DNA from: Desulfonatronovibrio hydrogenovorans DSM 9292
Lineage (GTDB): Bacteria; Desulfobacterota; Desulfovibrionia; Desulfovibrionales; Desulfonatronovibrionaceae
NCBI RefSeq assembly: GCF_000686525.1
Contig: NZ_JMKT01000015.1
Coordinates: forward strand, 124,001-188,000
Length of the DNA: 64,000 nucleotides
Reading direction: 5' to 3'
How positions within the stretch are numbered: position 1 is the stretch's first letter; every line of letters begins with the position of its first letter. Shown piece after piece: positions 54,737 to 64,000 of the stretch. The notes under the pieces are model-generated. The model saw only the letters and a list, made by a program, of their open reading frames with translations. It searched no databases and was not told the origin of the DNA. Both the position numbers and the translations under genes were made by a program.

Positions 54737-55609
54737 CTAGAATCTCCAAAGCAGGGCAATTTCGGCTCCAGCTCCACTGTCAAGTCTTTGCCTTGAAACA
54801 CGGTTTTTACTTTTATCGTAAATCCGCCATTGTCTTTCCAAAAGCAGGTAAGGGCCAAGGGTAATAAAAAGTGATTCAGTTGGACTGATTTCAAGACTTA
54901 CCCCTGTTTTAACTGCCTGCTCCCTGAAGTAGCCTTTTCTTTCCACAGGGCTGTTATTTTCAAGTCTGAATATTCCAGATGTATACCCAACCTTGGCATC
55001 AAGGGCCAGATTCCTGTTGAAGCCATACCTGATTCCGGTTTCAGGAAAACCCACCCTGGCCGAGAACCCTTGGGTTCCAGTGGGAGCGTATCCCAGGACA
55101 AAGCCTGGAAAGACCGAGCTCTTGACCGGATGGTAAGAACCAGCCAGTCCCAGACCGGCTGACCATCCATGCTCAAATGATCTTACCAGGAAAAAAAATG
55201 CCCTGGCTCCGAAAGAATCAGACATTTCTTTTTCAAATGCACTGCTGATCCCGCCGCCCAGATTAAGGCTCCAATCCTGGTTTAATATGAAATATTTATT
55301 TGCACCAAGAGATATGAAGTGCAGCTGGTCCCATGGTTTTTTCCTGTTAGAGGTCAACCCGGACTGCCCGGCTTTGTCCCAGGAATAATCAATGTAATCA
55401 TAGGCAAGGGTAAAGTGGGAGAATGTACCCTCAAGGCCATACCTGGTCGAAGAAACCTTGGCATCGGAATTTTTTATCTCGGTCTTGAATCTGTGATCCA
55501 GGCTGGTGGTTATGGAGATGTCTCTCAAGGTTTCGCCCTGGGCCAGGCCTGTGCTGAAAAAGATTGTGACAATTACACTGCAGATAAGAATTTTAGTGAT
55601 GTTTTTCAT
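54737..55609 (-). CDS. Outer membrane beta-barrel protein
   Basis: A 290-residue protein with a signal peptide (MKNITKILICSVIVTIFFSTG) and a body of alternating hydrophobic beta strands with Tyr/Phe girdles. It ends with the C-terminal aromatic residue of the sequence LLWRF, a usual signal for BAM-mediated insertion. No family name can be given with confidence. It shares a transcript with the VTT gene and follows RecJ by about 47 bp. Confidence 0.75.
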   Translation of the reverse strand: MKNITKILICSVIVTIFFSTGLAQGETLRDISITTSLDHRFKTEIKNSDAKVSSTRYGLEGTFSHFTLAYDYIDYSWDKAGQSGLTSNRKKPWDQLHFISLGANKYFILNQDWSLNLGGGISSAFEKEMSDSFGARAFFFLVRSFEHGWSAGLGLAGSYHPVKSSVFPGFVLGYAPTGTQGFSARVGFPETGIRYGFNRNLALDAKVGYTSGIFRLENNSPVERKGYFREQAVKTGVSLEISPTESLFITLGPYLLLERQWRIYDKSKNRVSRQRLDSGAGAEIALLWRF

Positions 55610-55656
55610 ATTGATTGTCCGGTGTTGGAAGTGGTTTGGATTAGACAGGCGGAAGG

Positions 55657-57381
55657 CTATCTGACAGAAAGTATTTCCTTGATGTTGAGGCGGATGCTGG
55701 TAACTCCACGATAGGTGTTAACAGCAGGAGTATAGGCCAGGATCGCCTTTTTGCCTGTTATGGAGGTTTTTGCCCATTTTTTGCCTTGTCTCCAGAATTG
55801 TCCCTTGAGGATAATCCCTGATTTCTCTTCCTTGAAGCTGAATCTGACATGCTTGTCGTTCCCAAACAAGACCTGGTCCTGAACCAGAAGTTCAGAAGAC
55901 AGGAACACCGGCCGGGGGTTTCCAGGTCCAAAAGGCTGAAGAAGTTCCAGTTCAGAGATGAGTTCAGGAGAAAGCTGGTCAAAATCAAGGCCTGCATCCA
56001 GAACTATTTCCCTGGCTATGGGTTCTGGTCCTATGGAGCTGATGACCTGATCATTGAATTTTTCCCTGAAATCATCAAGGCGCTCTGGAACAAGAGAAAG
56101 CCCTGCAGCCTGGCTGTGCCCTCCAAAGCGTTCCAGTATCCGGCTTAAAGAACACAGGTTTTCATACAAGTTGAACTCTCCAATGCTTCGGCCTGAACCT
56201 TTTATCATTCCATCTTCTTTGGTCAAGACAAAACATGGACGGTGAAACTCATCAACAATCCTTGAAGCAACAATACCAATCACTCCGGGATGCCAGTCAG
56301 GGTTGAAAAGCACCAGTCCTCTGTATTCAGACATGGATTCGGCCATGTCCCTTGCCTGGGCAAGTATTTCTTCTTCAGTTTTTCTTCTCTGATCATTGAG
56401 CTTGTTCAGCCTGGAAGCAAGCTTTCTAGCCAGAGACAGATCCTTGGTCAGCAGAAGTTCCAGGGCGATAACCGGGTCATCAAGCCTTCCTGCAGCATTA
56501 ATCCTTGGTCCCAGACCGAATCCAACCTCACCGGCTCCGATGCCGTCATTTCCATTTATCCCGCTTGCCTCTTTGAGGGCAAATATCCCTGGCCTTTCAG
56601 CCTGGTTTAGAAGTAAAAGGCCGTTTTTGACCAGTATTCTGTTGGTCCGGTCCAGCCGGACAAGATCGGCAATGGTTCCCAGGGCAACCAGGTCAAGGAA
56701 GCGGCGGATATCGGTTTTCTGTCCTGGAAGTATTCTGTTCAAGGCAGCCATGAGAAAAAAAGCGGTTCCCACTCCGGACAGTTCCGAATGAGGGCAGGAT
56801 ACAAGTCTTGGATTGATGATGGCGCAAGCCTGGGGCAGGATCTCGCCGGGCTGGTGATGATCAGTTAGAACAACTTTGATGCCAAGCTCCCTGGCTCTTT
56901 TCACCTCTTTAAAGTTGGAGATGCCACAATCAACTGTGATGAGGGTTTTGACTCCTTCCCGGGCCAGGGTTTCAATTTCTCTGCAATTAAGGCCATATCC
57001 GTCTTCTAGCCTATGTGGAAGAACAGCCAGGATACTCAGGCCCCGCTGGGCAAAAAAGTCTTTGATCAAAGCCACGGATGTAATACCGTCAACGTCGTAA
57101 TCACCCCATACCGCAATTTTTTCGTTTTTATCTATGGATGAAGCAATAATCTCTGCTCCCTGGGAAAGGCCTTCCCAGTCCTCAAGAGATCCAAGGTAGC
57201 GCAGGCCAGGGCTCAAGAAGAAGTGCATGTCATCGTATGTGGTCATGCCCCGCTGATACAACAGTCTGCAAAGAATAGGGGATATCTCTAGATCCCTGGC
57301 CAGGGATCTGATAGATTCAGTCGGAGGTTCAGGCTCCCTGAGGCGCCAGGCTGGCATATTCTGATCAGTAACGGGGTTCAT
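55657..57381 (-). CDS. recJ: Single-stranded-DNA-specific exonuclease RecJ
   Basis: A 574-residue DHH-family 5'-3' exonuclease for recombination and repair. Motif I GDYDVDG (93-99; D94, D96, D98 bind manganese), VDCGISN, motif III TDHHQPG, GPRINAAGRLDD, and the DHHA1 motif GGHSQAAGLSL are all present; the C-terminal OB fold follows. It lies 8 bp downstream of the HDOD gene. Confidence 0.94.
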   Translation of the reverse strand: MNPVTDQNMPAWRLREPEPPTESIRSLARDLEISPILCRLLYQRGMTTYDDMHFFLSPGLRYLGSLEDWEGLSQGAEIIASSIDKNEKIAVWGDYDVDGITSVALIKDFFAQRGLSILAVLPHRLEDGYGLNCREIETLAREGVKTLITVDCGISNFKEVKRARELGIKVVLTDHHQPGEILPQACAIINPRLVSCPHSELSGVGTAFFLMAALNRILPGQKTDIRRFLDLVALGTIADLVRLDRTNRILVKNGLLLLNQAERPGIFALKEASGINGNDGIGAGEVGFGLGPRINAAGRLDDPVIALELLLTKDLSLARKLASRLNKLNDQRRKTEEEILAQARDMAESMSEYRGLVLFNPDWHPGVIGIVASRIVDEFHRPCFVLTKEDGMIKGSGRSIGEFNLYENLCSLSRILERFGGHSQAAGLSLVPERLDDFREKFNDQVISSIGPEPIAREIVLDAGLDFDQLSPELISELELLQPFGPGNPRPVFLSSELLVQDQVLFGNDKHVRFSFKEEKSGIILKGQFWRQGKKWAKTSITGKKAILAYTPAVNTYRGVTSIRLNIKEILSVR

Positions 57382-57389
57382 ATGGATGG

Positions 57390-58244
57390 TCAGTTGGAAA
57401 AGAGGCTTTTGAGTTCCATGAGTTCAGGACCGGTCAACATGGTCTTGGCGGTTGAAAGGGTTTTGTCCATGTCCAGTCCAAGTTTGGAAAAAGACCTGGT
57501 CACTCTGGAAAAGGTATTCTCTTCAAGGTTTCGGCTGATAAAATCAGCCAGATTGATGATCTCAGCTTGTTGTAAATATTTTGGATCACACATGTCAGGG
57601 TTGTGATGCCAGTTGACAACCTCGGTTATGGATTCCGGGAAATTCCATTGTCTGAGAACCATAGCCCCGATAAGAGCATGGTCCATGCCCCAGAATTTAT
57701 CTTCAGCCTGGTTCAGGGATATATCTTCCATGTGGGCCAGCTTTACTATTTCCAGCCAGTCCTTTGAGGCATAAAGTACAACCATGAGCTTGCCCAGATC
57801 ATGAAGAATGCCCATGGTAAAGAGGTCAGCCGAGTCATTGCGTCCACACATAATGCCGATTTCTTCAGCCAAGGATGCGACAAAACACTGGTGTTCCCAG
57901 TATCGGCTCAGATTGAAAACAGTTTTGTCCACTTTGGCCCCTAGATCAGACAGAGAAACAGCCAGGATGATTTTTCTTACTTCAAAAAATCCCAGCAGGT
58001 TGGCAGCTCTTGAAATGGAGGATATCTGGGCCTGAAATCCGTAATATGCAGAATTGGCTCTGGACAGGACTTTTGCAGTCAGACCCTGGTCCCTGGAGAT
58101 GGTTCTGGCGATTTCATCCAGGCTGGAGATTGAATCAGGGGAAGTCTGCCTGAACAAGTCACCCAAAAACTGCGCTGATACCGGAAGATCATTTTTGATT
58201 CCGGAAAGTTTGCGCAAAAAAAACTGGGCTTTTTCATGCTCCAT
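57390..58244 (-). CDS. HDOD domain protein 2
   Basis: A 284-residue single-domain HDOD protein: LPVSAQFLGDL, KVLSRANSAYYGF, ANLLGFFEVRKI, FTMGILHDLGKL and VNWHHNP. It has no extra domain, unlike the one in the kinase cluster. AGGGA about 9 nt before the ATG at 58244 supports that start over 58280. It is in the recJ-pyrF operon and may act as a signalling adaptor. Confidence 0.86.
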   Translation of the reverse strand: MEHEKAQFFLRKLSGIKNDLPVSAQFLGDLFRQTSPDSISSLDEIARTISRDQGLTAKVLSRANSAYYGFQAQISSISRAANLLGFFEVRKIILAVSLSDLGAKVDKTVFNLSRYWEHQCFVASLAEEIGIMCGRNDSADLFTMGILHDLGKLMVVLYASKDWLEIVKLAHMEDISLNQAEDKFWGMDHALIGAMVLRQWNFPESITEVVNWHHNPDMCDPKYLQQAEIINLADFISRNLEENTFSRVTRSFSKLGLDMDKTLSTAKTMLTGPELMELKSLFSN

Positions 58245-58320
58245 GGTTCGTGTCCCTGATGATGTTTTACATATTGTCAAGATGAAAGGTACTCACCAGC
58301 CATGCCGGGCTGATGGCGGA

Positions 58321-59118
58321 TTAACCCTTTGCGTTGAGGCTTTTGTTTGAAACAAGTTTGTTTTTAGTCAGATAGATGATGAATTTTTTAGCCTCCTCAA
58401 ACTCAGGATTGATCTCTAAGGCTTTTTTCAAATGTTCAAAGCACTGATCGTACTTTTTAAAGGCAAAGCTGGCCCTGGCCACATTGTAGTAAAGATTTTC
58501 ATCGTTTTCCACCAACTCAAGTGCTCTTGAATAATACTTCAGGGCTTGCTCGTACATCTCCTGCTTCCGGAGGTTTATGCCGAAATCATTGAACAGGTGC
58601 TTATGCTCTTTTTCAAAGGCCGCATCAAGCTTGACCAGTCTTTCAAATATGTTGTTGGCTTTATCCTTATCTCCGCGCTCCAGGTAGGTGAGGCCGAGCC
58701 CAAAATTGGCTCGAATGTTTTCTTCATCCACTTTTAAGGCATTGCTGTACTCATATTCTGCACTGTAACTTTCACCCTTTTGCCTGTGCCGGTCTGCCCT
58801 GGCAACTGTCTTATTCAGTTCCCGCATCTTGGGGTATACGGTATAAGTGTAGAATTCAGGTTCTGGTGAAAATTTTTCCAGGAGTTCGTCTTTGGGAATC
58901 TGACTCTTGGGGCCGGATGGAACGTAATTGATGTTAAGTGGCTGAATCTCCACTTGATCGTCGTCAAGCTCTTTGACAAACCAGTAGGTCTTCTGAATGG
59001 TTTTTTTCTGGGTAGAGCCGGTTCCGACTTTAACCAGACTCTGGGAGGAAAATACCCCCTGAATTCTGGACTTCTCGTCCTTTAAGTCAGAAATGATGTC
59101 GGATTCCCTGGATGACAT
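58321..59118 (-). CDS. TPR repeat protein
   Basis: A 265-residue protein. Residues 1-100 are unrecognised (DDDQVEIQPLN region); 105-255 hold about four TPR units (NFGLGLTYLERGDKDKAN, NLRKQEMYEQALKYYSRALE, ARASFAFKKYDQCFEHLKKALE). GGGAGGAAG precedes the ATG. TPR proteins are scaffolds; no partner is indicated. No signal peptide. Confidence 0.83.
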   Translation of the reverse strand: MSSRESDIISDLKDEKSRIQGVFSSQSLVKVGTGSTQKKTIQKTYWFVKELDDDQVEIQPLNINYVPSGPKSQIPKDELLEKFSPEPEFYTYTVYPKMRELNKTVARADRHRQKGESYSAEYEYSNALKVDEENIRANFGLGLTYLERGDKDKANNIFERLVKLDAAFEKEHKHLFNDFGINLRKQEMYEQALKYYSRALELVENDENLYYNVARASFAFKKYDQCFEHLKKALEINPEFEEAKKFIIYLTKNKLVSNKSLNAKG

Positions 59119-59207
59119 AAACGCTTCCTCCCTAAAAATATAACAAACTGGCTTGCCTTTCTGCTGGAAAATGGTCTTTAGAAGGTCTAGCTGCCCTGAT
59201 CCACCAA

Positions 59208-59906
59208 TCAGCTCCCAGTAAGATTTTGCTTGATGTCCTTGAGAGCCTGGACCGGATTTGAAGCCCCTGTTATGGGACGCCCCACCACCAGATAGTCAGC
59301 TCCAGCCTTAAAGGCCTGTTTCGGAGTGACCGTCCTCTTCTGGTCATCAGCAGCAGGCTGGTTTCTAATCCCGGGAGTGACCAGAGTGAAGGCGTCACCG
59401 GAAAAACCCCTGATTATGCCGGCTTCAAGTCCTGAGCAGATGCATCCGTCCATTCCCCAGTCAAAGGCCTTTTCAGCCAGATCCCTGGCTATCAAGGCAG
59501 ACTCCCTTGGATCAGGCCAGGGAAGGTCATCTTTGCTCAGGCTGGTTAATAGGGTGACTCCTAAAAGCATGGTCCTTTGCTGACTCCTGGGACTAAATTG
59601 ATCCCTGGCTTCAACAGCTCTGCGAATCATTTGCTCACCACCCAGGGTGTGCAGAGTGAGCATGTCAGCTCCAAGGGCCATGCATCTATGCACTGCACCG
59701 GCAACTGTATTTGGAATATCAAAAAGTTTCAGATCCAGAAAAATATTAAAACCATTTTTTTTAAGCTTTGCTATTACTTCAGGACCCGAGCTGATGAAAA
59801 GTTCCAGCCCAACCTTGACCCAGTCTGTTTCTTGCCTGATTTTTTCTGCAAAATCCAGTGCTTTAGCTTGAGAGTCAAAATCAAGGGCTACAATAACTTT
59901 ACTCAT
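59208..59906 (-). CDS. pyrF: Orotidine 5'-phosphate decarboxylase
   Basis: A 232-residue enzyme for the last step of UMP synthesis. The class motifs are VALDFDS at the N-terminus (D9), the catalytic KxxxD segment LDLKLFDIPNTV, and the C-terminal phosphate gripper VVGRPIT. It overlaps the gmk stop by 8 bp, so nucleotide-synthesis genes are coupled. Confidence 0.95.
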   Translation of the reverse strand: MSKVIVALDFDSQAKALDFAEKIRQETDWVKVGLELFISSGPEVIAKLKKNGFNIFLDLKLFDIPNTVAGAVHRCMALGADMLTLHTLGGEQMIRRAVEARDQFSPRSQQRTMLLGVTLLTSLSKDDLPWPDPRESALIARDLAEKAFDWGMDGCICSGLEAGIIRGFSGDAFTLVTPGIRNQPAADDQKRTVTPKQAFKAGADYLVVGRPITGASNPVQALKDIKQNLTGS

Positions 59907-60525
59907 GATCCTGACTCCAGGTGTTGTTAAGGACCGTTTTAGGCAGGTCAGGCTTATACACAGGTCTCATCTTTTCTGCCGACACCAGTGCTTCAAGCTG
60001 GGCAAAAGCCTGGCCCAGATCGTCGTTGATCAGCCAGAAGTCGAACATGTGACTCAGGGAGATCTCCTGCTTTGCATTGTGGATTCGTTTTTTTATGGTT
60101 TCAAGGTCATCGGTCCCACGGTTAACCAGCCTTTTCTCAAGTACTTTTAAAGAAGGGGGAAAGATGAATAGAAAAAGACCAGTGTTCAGGTTTTTTTTAA
60201 GCTGGGAAGCACCCTGGACATCTATATCAAAAATCAGACTCTGGCCGCTTTCCAAAGCGTCCAGGACCTTTTGCCTGGGTGTGCCGTAAAAGTTGCCGTG
60301 GACCTCAGCCCATTCAGCAAAAAACCCCTGGTCTTTCAGGGATAAAAATTTTTCACGCTGGGTGAAGAAATAGTCCTTTCCTTCAACCTCTCCCTGTCGC
60401 GGAGATCTGGTGGTGTATGATACGGAAAAAGAGAATTCCGGATGCTTTTCCATCAGCATATTGATGAGGGTGCTTTTCCCGGTTCCTGATGGAGCGCTTA
60501 TGGTTAAAAGCATGCCTTTACGCAT
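59899..60525 (-). CDS. gmk: Guanylate kinase
   Basis: A 208-residue GMP kinase: P-loop APSGTGKST near the N-terminus, GMP-binding [14 protein letters not shown] and YGTP, and DIDVQGA. GAGGTGGG about 9 nt before the ATG at 60525 supports this start; 60513 is possible. It overlaps the remA stop by 8 bp. Confidence 0.95.
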   Translation of the reverse strand: MRKGMLLTISAPSGTGKSTLINMLMEKHPEFSFSVSYTTRSPRQGEVEGKDYFFTQREKFLSLKDQGFFAEWAEVHGNFYGTPRQKVLDALESGQSLIFDIDVQGASQLKKNLNTGLFLFIFPPSLKVLEKRLVNRGTDDLETIKKRIHNAKQEISLSHMFDFWLINDDLGQAFAQLEALVSAEKMRPVYKPDLPKTVLNNTWSQDHE

Positions 60526-60793
60526 GACTGCCCACCTCAATGTTTTCCAGACGCTGGGAAATGGTTTCCGGCTGGATGGCTGATAGAATTACATGGTTGG
60601 AGTCGGTGATTATCAAGGATCTGGTTTTCCTTCCCTGGGTTGCATCAATGAGCATATTCTGGACCCTGGCATCCTCCCGCAGGCGGCGCATGGGTGAGGA
60701 TGATGGATTTACAATGGCCACCACCCTGGTGCTGACAACTGAATTGCCAAATCCGATATTCAAAAGTTTCAGTCTGTCTGACGGCATATTCAT
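60518..60793 (-). CDS. remA: RemA family (DUF370) regulator
   Basis: A 91-residue DUF370 protein: [30 protein letters not shown] and [16 protein letters not shown] are the family core. In Bacillus RemA is a ring-forming DNA-binding regulator of biofilm matrix; in other phyla it sits next to gmk with unknown role. GGAG 4 nt before the ATG at 60793 supports that start. It follows yicC by 1 bp. Confidence 0.9.
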   Translation of the reverse strand: MNMPSDRLKLLNIGFGNSVVSTRVVAIVNPSSSPMRRLREDARVQNMLIDATQGRKTRSLIITDSNHVILSAIQPETISQRLENIEVGSHA

Positions 60794-60794
60794 C

Positions 60795-61676
60795 CTACTC
60801 CAGGTTCTGGGCCTGCTCCCGGCATTTTTCAAGTTCAGCCTTGAAGCCCACAGTGATTCTGATCATATCCGTATTCTGACATTTGTTGGCACAGGTGTTA
60901 ATTTCCCTGAAGGTCTCCTGCAAGATGAAATCTAGTTTCCGGCCAATCTGTCCAGGTATGGCCAGAAGATCCTCCATGGCTCCTAAATGAGCTTCAAGCC
61001 GGGTCATTTCTTCAGATACGTCAAGCCGGTCTGCCATAATGATCAACTCCTGGAGAAGTCTGTTTTCATCAATTTCAACAGCCATTTCTTCCATGATTCT
61101 TTCCAGCTTGAGCCTTAGGTCCTTGAATCGGCTGGGTGCATTGTCCTTGGCCAGTTCTCCCAGTTCTTTGGCCATGATTTCAAGGCTTTTGATTCTGTCC
61201 AGGATATCTTTGATCAGCAAGGCTCCTTCACTTTGTCTGGTCTTATTCCAGGAGTCCAGGGCTGCTTTAAGACAGTCAGCCAGATCTTTTTCCAGTTCAT
61301 CTGAGATACCACCCTTGTTTTCCCTCCACAGGGAAGTGTTTCTAATGAGCATGTTCAAATCAGGCTCAAAGTCACGGCTCATGTCACCGGCAAGCTCTTC
61401 AAGCTGTTTGATCATGGCCATAGCCATGGTCCGGTCAAGACTGATACCCAAAATATCAGGATCAAGTATCTGCAGGTTTAAATTGATGTCCACCCTGCCT
61501 CTGGAGGCATTTTCCCTGATGATTTTTTCCCATTTTCCCTGTAAAAAGTAAAGAGCAGGGGGGATTCTCCACTTCAGATCCAAAAACCTGCTGTTCACGC
61601 TTTTGATTTCCCAGGAAATTGACCACCCATCCCTGGAAATAGTTTCTGAGCCATATCCGGTCATGCTTTTGCTCAT
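60795..61676 (-). CDS. YicC family endoribonuclease
   Basis: A 293-residue YicC-like protein beginning [11 protein letters not shown], with the conserved [12 protein letters not shown] and the C-terminal [11 protein letters not shown]...[15 protein letters not shown]. YicC proteins form an RNase family; in Escherichia coli YicC affects small-RNA turnover. GGGGAG 8 nt before the ATG at 61676 supports that start over 61700. It is clustered with remA and gmk as in many bacteria. Confidence 0.92.
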   Translation of the reverse strand: MSKSMTGYGSETISRDGWSISWEIKSVNSRFLDLKWRIPPALYFLQGKWEKIIRENASRGRVDINLNLQILDPDILGISLDRTMAMAMIKQLEELAGDMSRDFEPDLNMLIRNTSLWRENKGGISDELEKDLADCLKAALDSWNKTRQSEGALLIKDILDRIKSLEIMAKELGELAKDNAPSRFKDLRLKLERIMEEMAVEIDENRLLQELIIMADRLDVSEEMTRLEAHLGAMEDLLAIPGQIGRKLDFILQETFREINTCANKCQNTDMIRITVGFKAELEKCREQAQNLE

Positions 61677-61727
61677 AAAAATAACTCCCCTTATCCGCAA
61701 TTTGAAGTCTGGTGCATAACTATGTTT

Positions 61728-62261
61728 TCAAGTTAAAAGTGAAAGTTGTTGGTGATACCTGTTTCTGATAGTCCTTAAATGAGTTTTAATTTTTTCTGAT
61801 TTGTAGTCTGGAAAGGTCCAGGGCAAATCCTGCCAGTCACCTTTGGTAAAAATCAGGGTAAGATCAGCCCAGATTCCCTGGCCAAGATAAATCCGGTGGG
61901 TGAAGTTTTTTCCCGTGGCCAGAACCAGCCTTTCCATGCTCAAGATCCCCGGGTCTAGGTTGAATATTCTTTTGCCCTTCAGGGTATGTTCCTGTTCCAG
62001 GGTGTTGGTGAAAAGCTTGGTCCAAACCAGGGAATCCAGTTGGCAGAGCCTGTCAAAGCTCAGGATCCTTCTTGAGATGGGAAGACCCAGTTCATCATCA
62101 TAGTAGGATGTTTCAGTAAAGCAAAAGGGGTCTGTGAGGTAATCTGCAGGACCTAGATGTTCTTCGAGTTTCTTCTGAAGAGCTGGCCAGAAAAGTTCCC
62201 ATTTGGAGCTTAATATCGAGAGAAAGGGTTTACCTGGCTTGGGAATGGTCGGAATGCTCAT
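61728..62261 (-). CDS. DUF4416 family protein
   Basis: A 177-residue protein of a deltaproteobacterial family of unknown function. Recognised by YYDDELGLPISRRILSF, KLFTNTLEQ, FNLDPGILSMERLVLATGKN and DLPWTFPDYKS. It has no signal peptide or membrane helix. It lies between mtaB and yicC in the operon. Confidence 0.85.
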   Translation of the reverse strand: MSIPTIPKPGKPFLSILSSKWELFWPALQKKLEEHLGPADYLTDPFCFTETSYYDDELGLPISRRILSFDRLCQLDSLVWTKLFTNTLEQEHTLKGKRIFNLDPGILSMERLVLATGKNFTHRIYLGQGIWADLTLIFTKGDWQDLPWTFPDYKSEKIKTHLRTIRNRYHQQLSLLT

Positions 62262-62279
62262 GGCTTCTGGTTGGTTACT

Positions 62280-63548
62280 CTAGATTTGTTTGACCAGCAA
62301 GAAATCATCTCTGATCTCCAGGGGCAGAGCTTTGATCCTTTGCCTGGGACTTAGTCCGGGGGCAAGATTGTTGACTCTGCACTCCATATAATACTCTGAC
62401 ATACCTTTGAAATTGTCTTCCATGACAATGTCCAGGGATTTTTGTTCAAGCAGCCTGTTCATGAAAGCTTTTCTTTTAGCCCTGATAATCTGATTTAGAT
62501 CCCAGGCTCTGTTTTTTTTGGTTTCTTGATTGATCTGGTTTGAAAATCTGGCCGCAGGTGTAGCTGGCCTGGGTGAAAAAGGAAAGATATGGGCATAGCT
62601 CAGAGGCAGCCTGGAGATAAGACGTCTGGTCAGGTCATGATCGGCTGGGCTTTCATCCGGGAATCCTACCAGAATATCTGCCCCCATGGAGAAAAGATGC
62701 CAGACCCTGGAAAGATTATCAGAAAATTCCAGGATAGTTTCCGGCGAGTAGTGGGACCGGTTCATTTTTTCAAGGATAATAGGGCTGCCGCTTTGTACAG
62801 AGATATGCAGATGAGGGCAGATCATGCGGGAACTTTCCAGCACCTCCAAAGCCTTTTGGTTAAGCTGGGACGGGTCAAGAGAACTGATTCTGAACCTGGC
62901 TTTATGGCCCCAGTCAGGCTGCAGATTTTCCTCCAGATATGATATGAGATCCCAGAAGTCAGGTTTATGGGGAAGATCTTGACCATAAAGGCGCAGGTTA
63001 ATGCCGCAAAGACTGATTTCTGTAATGCCCTTAATTAGAAGCCGGCTGATCTCATTCAGAATGATCTGAAAAGGCCTGCTGACCGAGTTGCCCCTGGTTT
63101 CAGGCACTATGCAGAAGCTGCAGTTGTGGGTGCATCCGTCCTGAACCTTAACAACAGCCCTGGCCCTGTAGTAGTCTGAGATAAGGTAGTCATCTGCCTG
63201 GTCATTTTGAAATCCAAGCTGCTCCAGACCCTGAAGAAGCCTTCTTTTGTTTTTTTGAGGCACAACCAGGTGTACTTCATCGAGCATGGTTAATTCCTGC
63301 TCAAACACCTGGGCTGCACAGCCGGTGATTATCAGCCTTGCTTCAGGACAATCCCGGCCAACCTGTCTGCATGTTTTTTTAAGGTCACGAACAGCCCTTG
63401 CGGTTACTGCACAGCTGTTGACAATAACCGTTGATGCCAGGGCAGGGTTTTTTTCCTGAATGTAACCCAGTTTTTGAAGGGATTCGGAAATGGCCTGGGA
63501 CTCATACTGGTTGACCTTGCAGCCCATGGTTATGATATTAAAGCGCAT
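62280..63548 (-). CDS. mtaB: tRNA t6A37 methylthiotransferase MtaB
   Basis: A 422-residue radical SAM methylthiotransferase adding a methylthio group to t6A37 of tRNA. The N-terminal cluster cysteines are C10 (GCKVNQYES, the MtaB signature), C46 and C77; the radical SAM motif CTHNCSFC has C139, C143 and C146. The longer ORF to 63602 starts with TTG and is less likely; the ATG at 63548 begins at the family core. The C-terminal TRAM domain is short. Confidence 0.9.
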   Translation of the reverse strand: MRFNIITMGCKVNQYESQAISESLQKLGYIQEKNPALASTVIVNSCAVTARAVRDLKKTCRQVGRDCPEARLIITGCAAQVFEQELTMLDEVHLVVPQKNKRRLLQGLEQLGFQNDQADDYLISDYYRARAVVKVQDGCTHNCSFCIVPETRGNSVSRPFQIILNEISRLLIKGITEISLCGINLRLYGQDLPHKPDFWDLISYLEENLQPDWGHKARFRISSLDPSQLNQKALEVLESSRMICPHLHISVQSGSPIILEKMNRSHYSPETILEFSDNLSRVWHLFSMGADILVGFPDESPADHDLTRRLISRLPLSYAHIFPFSPRPATPAARFSNQINQETKKNRAWDLNQIIRAKRKAFMNRLLEQKSLDIVMEDNFKGMSEYYMECRVNNLAPGLSPRQRIKALPLEIRDDFLLVKQI

Positions 63549-63630
63549 ATCCTTCAGATGGTTGGAATTAAAATTTTTTATGGTATGGTTAAGGATTGCC
63601 AATTGTTTATTTTCTACTTGCAGTTAAATT

Positions 63631-64000
63631 TTACTGATCAGGGCTGGATATTATTCCAGCAGCCAGGACTCTGCCCTGACCAGAGTACACTGCAGCTATC
63701 TGGCCGGGGGCTGGTATCTCGGCTGAATTCTTGTAGACTATGTCCAGTCTTTGGCCGGACATGGTAACTTGAGCCTCCACAGGCTGCTGGCGATATCTTG
63801 TCTGGACATAGGTTTGATCTGGCCACTCATCAGCCGGGCAAAGCAGGTTTAACTTACCGGCAGAACAACGGTCAGTTTTCAGCTCATGGGATGAACCCAC
63901 TATCAGGGTGTTGGTTTTCACGTCTTTTTGGATGACATATAATGGATGATCATAAGCAATTCCAAGCCCTCTTCTCTGCCCCTGGGTATACCTCCACAGT
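63631..64000 (-). CDS. mnmA: tRNA-specific 2-thiouridylase MnmA, C-terminal part
   Basis: Partial; the gene continues past the window end, so only the last about 122 residues are present. The segment YTQGQRRGLGIAYDHPLYVI is the MnmA signature near the C-terminal beta-barrel. MnmA thiolates U34 of tRNA for Lys, Glu and Gln. It is upstream of mtaB, so the operon's first genes modify tRNA. Confidence 0.88.
   Translation of the reverse strand, partial: LWRYTQGQRRGLGIAYDHPLYVIQKDVKTNTLIVGSSHELKTDRCSAGKLNLLCPADEWPDQTYVQTRYRQQPVEAQVTMSGQRLDIVYKNSAEIPAPGQIAAVYSGQGRVLAAGIISSPDQ

Noticed and set aside
1-64000. CRISPR array
   Set aside because: No regularly spaced direct repeats of 25-40 bp were seen; the only spaced repeats are the short promoter-type ones described.

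Overview
The window looks like chromosome of a deltaproteobacterium (Desulfobacterota, probably a Desulfovibrionales-type anaerobe). This is an inference from PEP-CTERM surface proteins with exosortase-linked genes, a NapH/NapG-like polyferredoxin beside a DUF362 protein, a very large set of PAS histidine kinases, sigma-54 activators, and a conserved yicC-remA-gmk-pyrF block. No rRNA or tRNA gene was found; there is one tmRNA gene.

Layout. (1) 0-12.6 kb: an exopolysaccharide/PEP-CTERM module with a CapK-like adenylate-forming enzyme, a TIGR03790 protein (a family found only in exosortase genomes), ManC, two PEP-CTERM proteins, a sigma-54 activator without a receiver, a stand-alone receiver, a membrane coiled-coil protein, a phosphatase, WecB, and a PilZ protein with an Arc/MetJ-like N-terminus. 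Both PEP-CTERM genes here have a -24/-12 (sigma-54) promoter with correct GG-N10-GC spacing. (2) 12.9-23.3 kb: metabolism and redox genes: GNAT, M20 hydrolase, a globin-coupled histidine kinase, Rrf2 regulator, a DUF2318/FtsX/ATPase cassette resembling part of the P19/Fet iron system, ferredoxin, cupin, TauE, DUF362 and a NapH-NapG fusion. (3) 23.4-27.6 kb: the tmRNA gene followed by an AT-rich patch holding MazEF, IS21 and IS66 remnants, a cyclic-dinucleotide (GEMM) riboswitch with overlapping terminator, a third PEP-CTERM gene and a 57-aa membrane protein. (4) 27.6-50.5 kb: a 23-kb signalling cluster with six large histidine kinases (three with six, five and six PAS domains), an NtrC-like regulator with a GAFTDA loop, a chemoreceptor, a CheY-like receiver and an HDOD protein. 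Several kinases are clear paralogues. (5) 50.7-53.2 kb: an 827-aa radical SAM protein made of two KamA-like halves, the second without the cluster cysteines. (6) 53.3-64 kb, all on the minus strand: M23 peptidase, VTT protein, outer-membrane beta-barrel, RecJ, HDOD, TPR, PyrF, Gmk, RemA, YicC, DUF4416, MtaB and the 3' part of mnmA.

How it may work together. Surface PEP-CTERM proteins appear to be under two different controls: sigma-54 promoters next to a sigma-54 activator (two genes) and a GEMM riboswitch of the ON type (third gene, now separated by an IS66 remnant). A PilZ protein with a DNA-binding-like N-terminus adds another possible c-di-GMP input. No exosortase gene lies in the window; it would be expected just upstream of position 1 or elsewhere.
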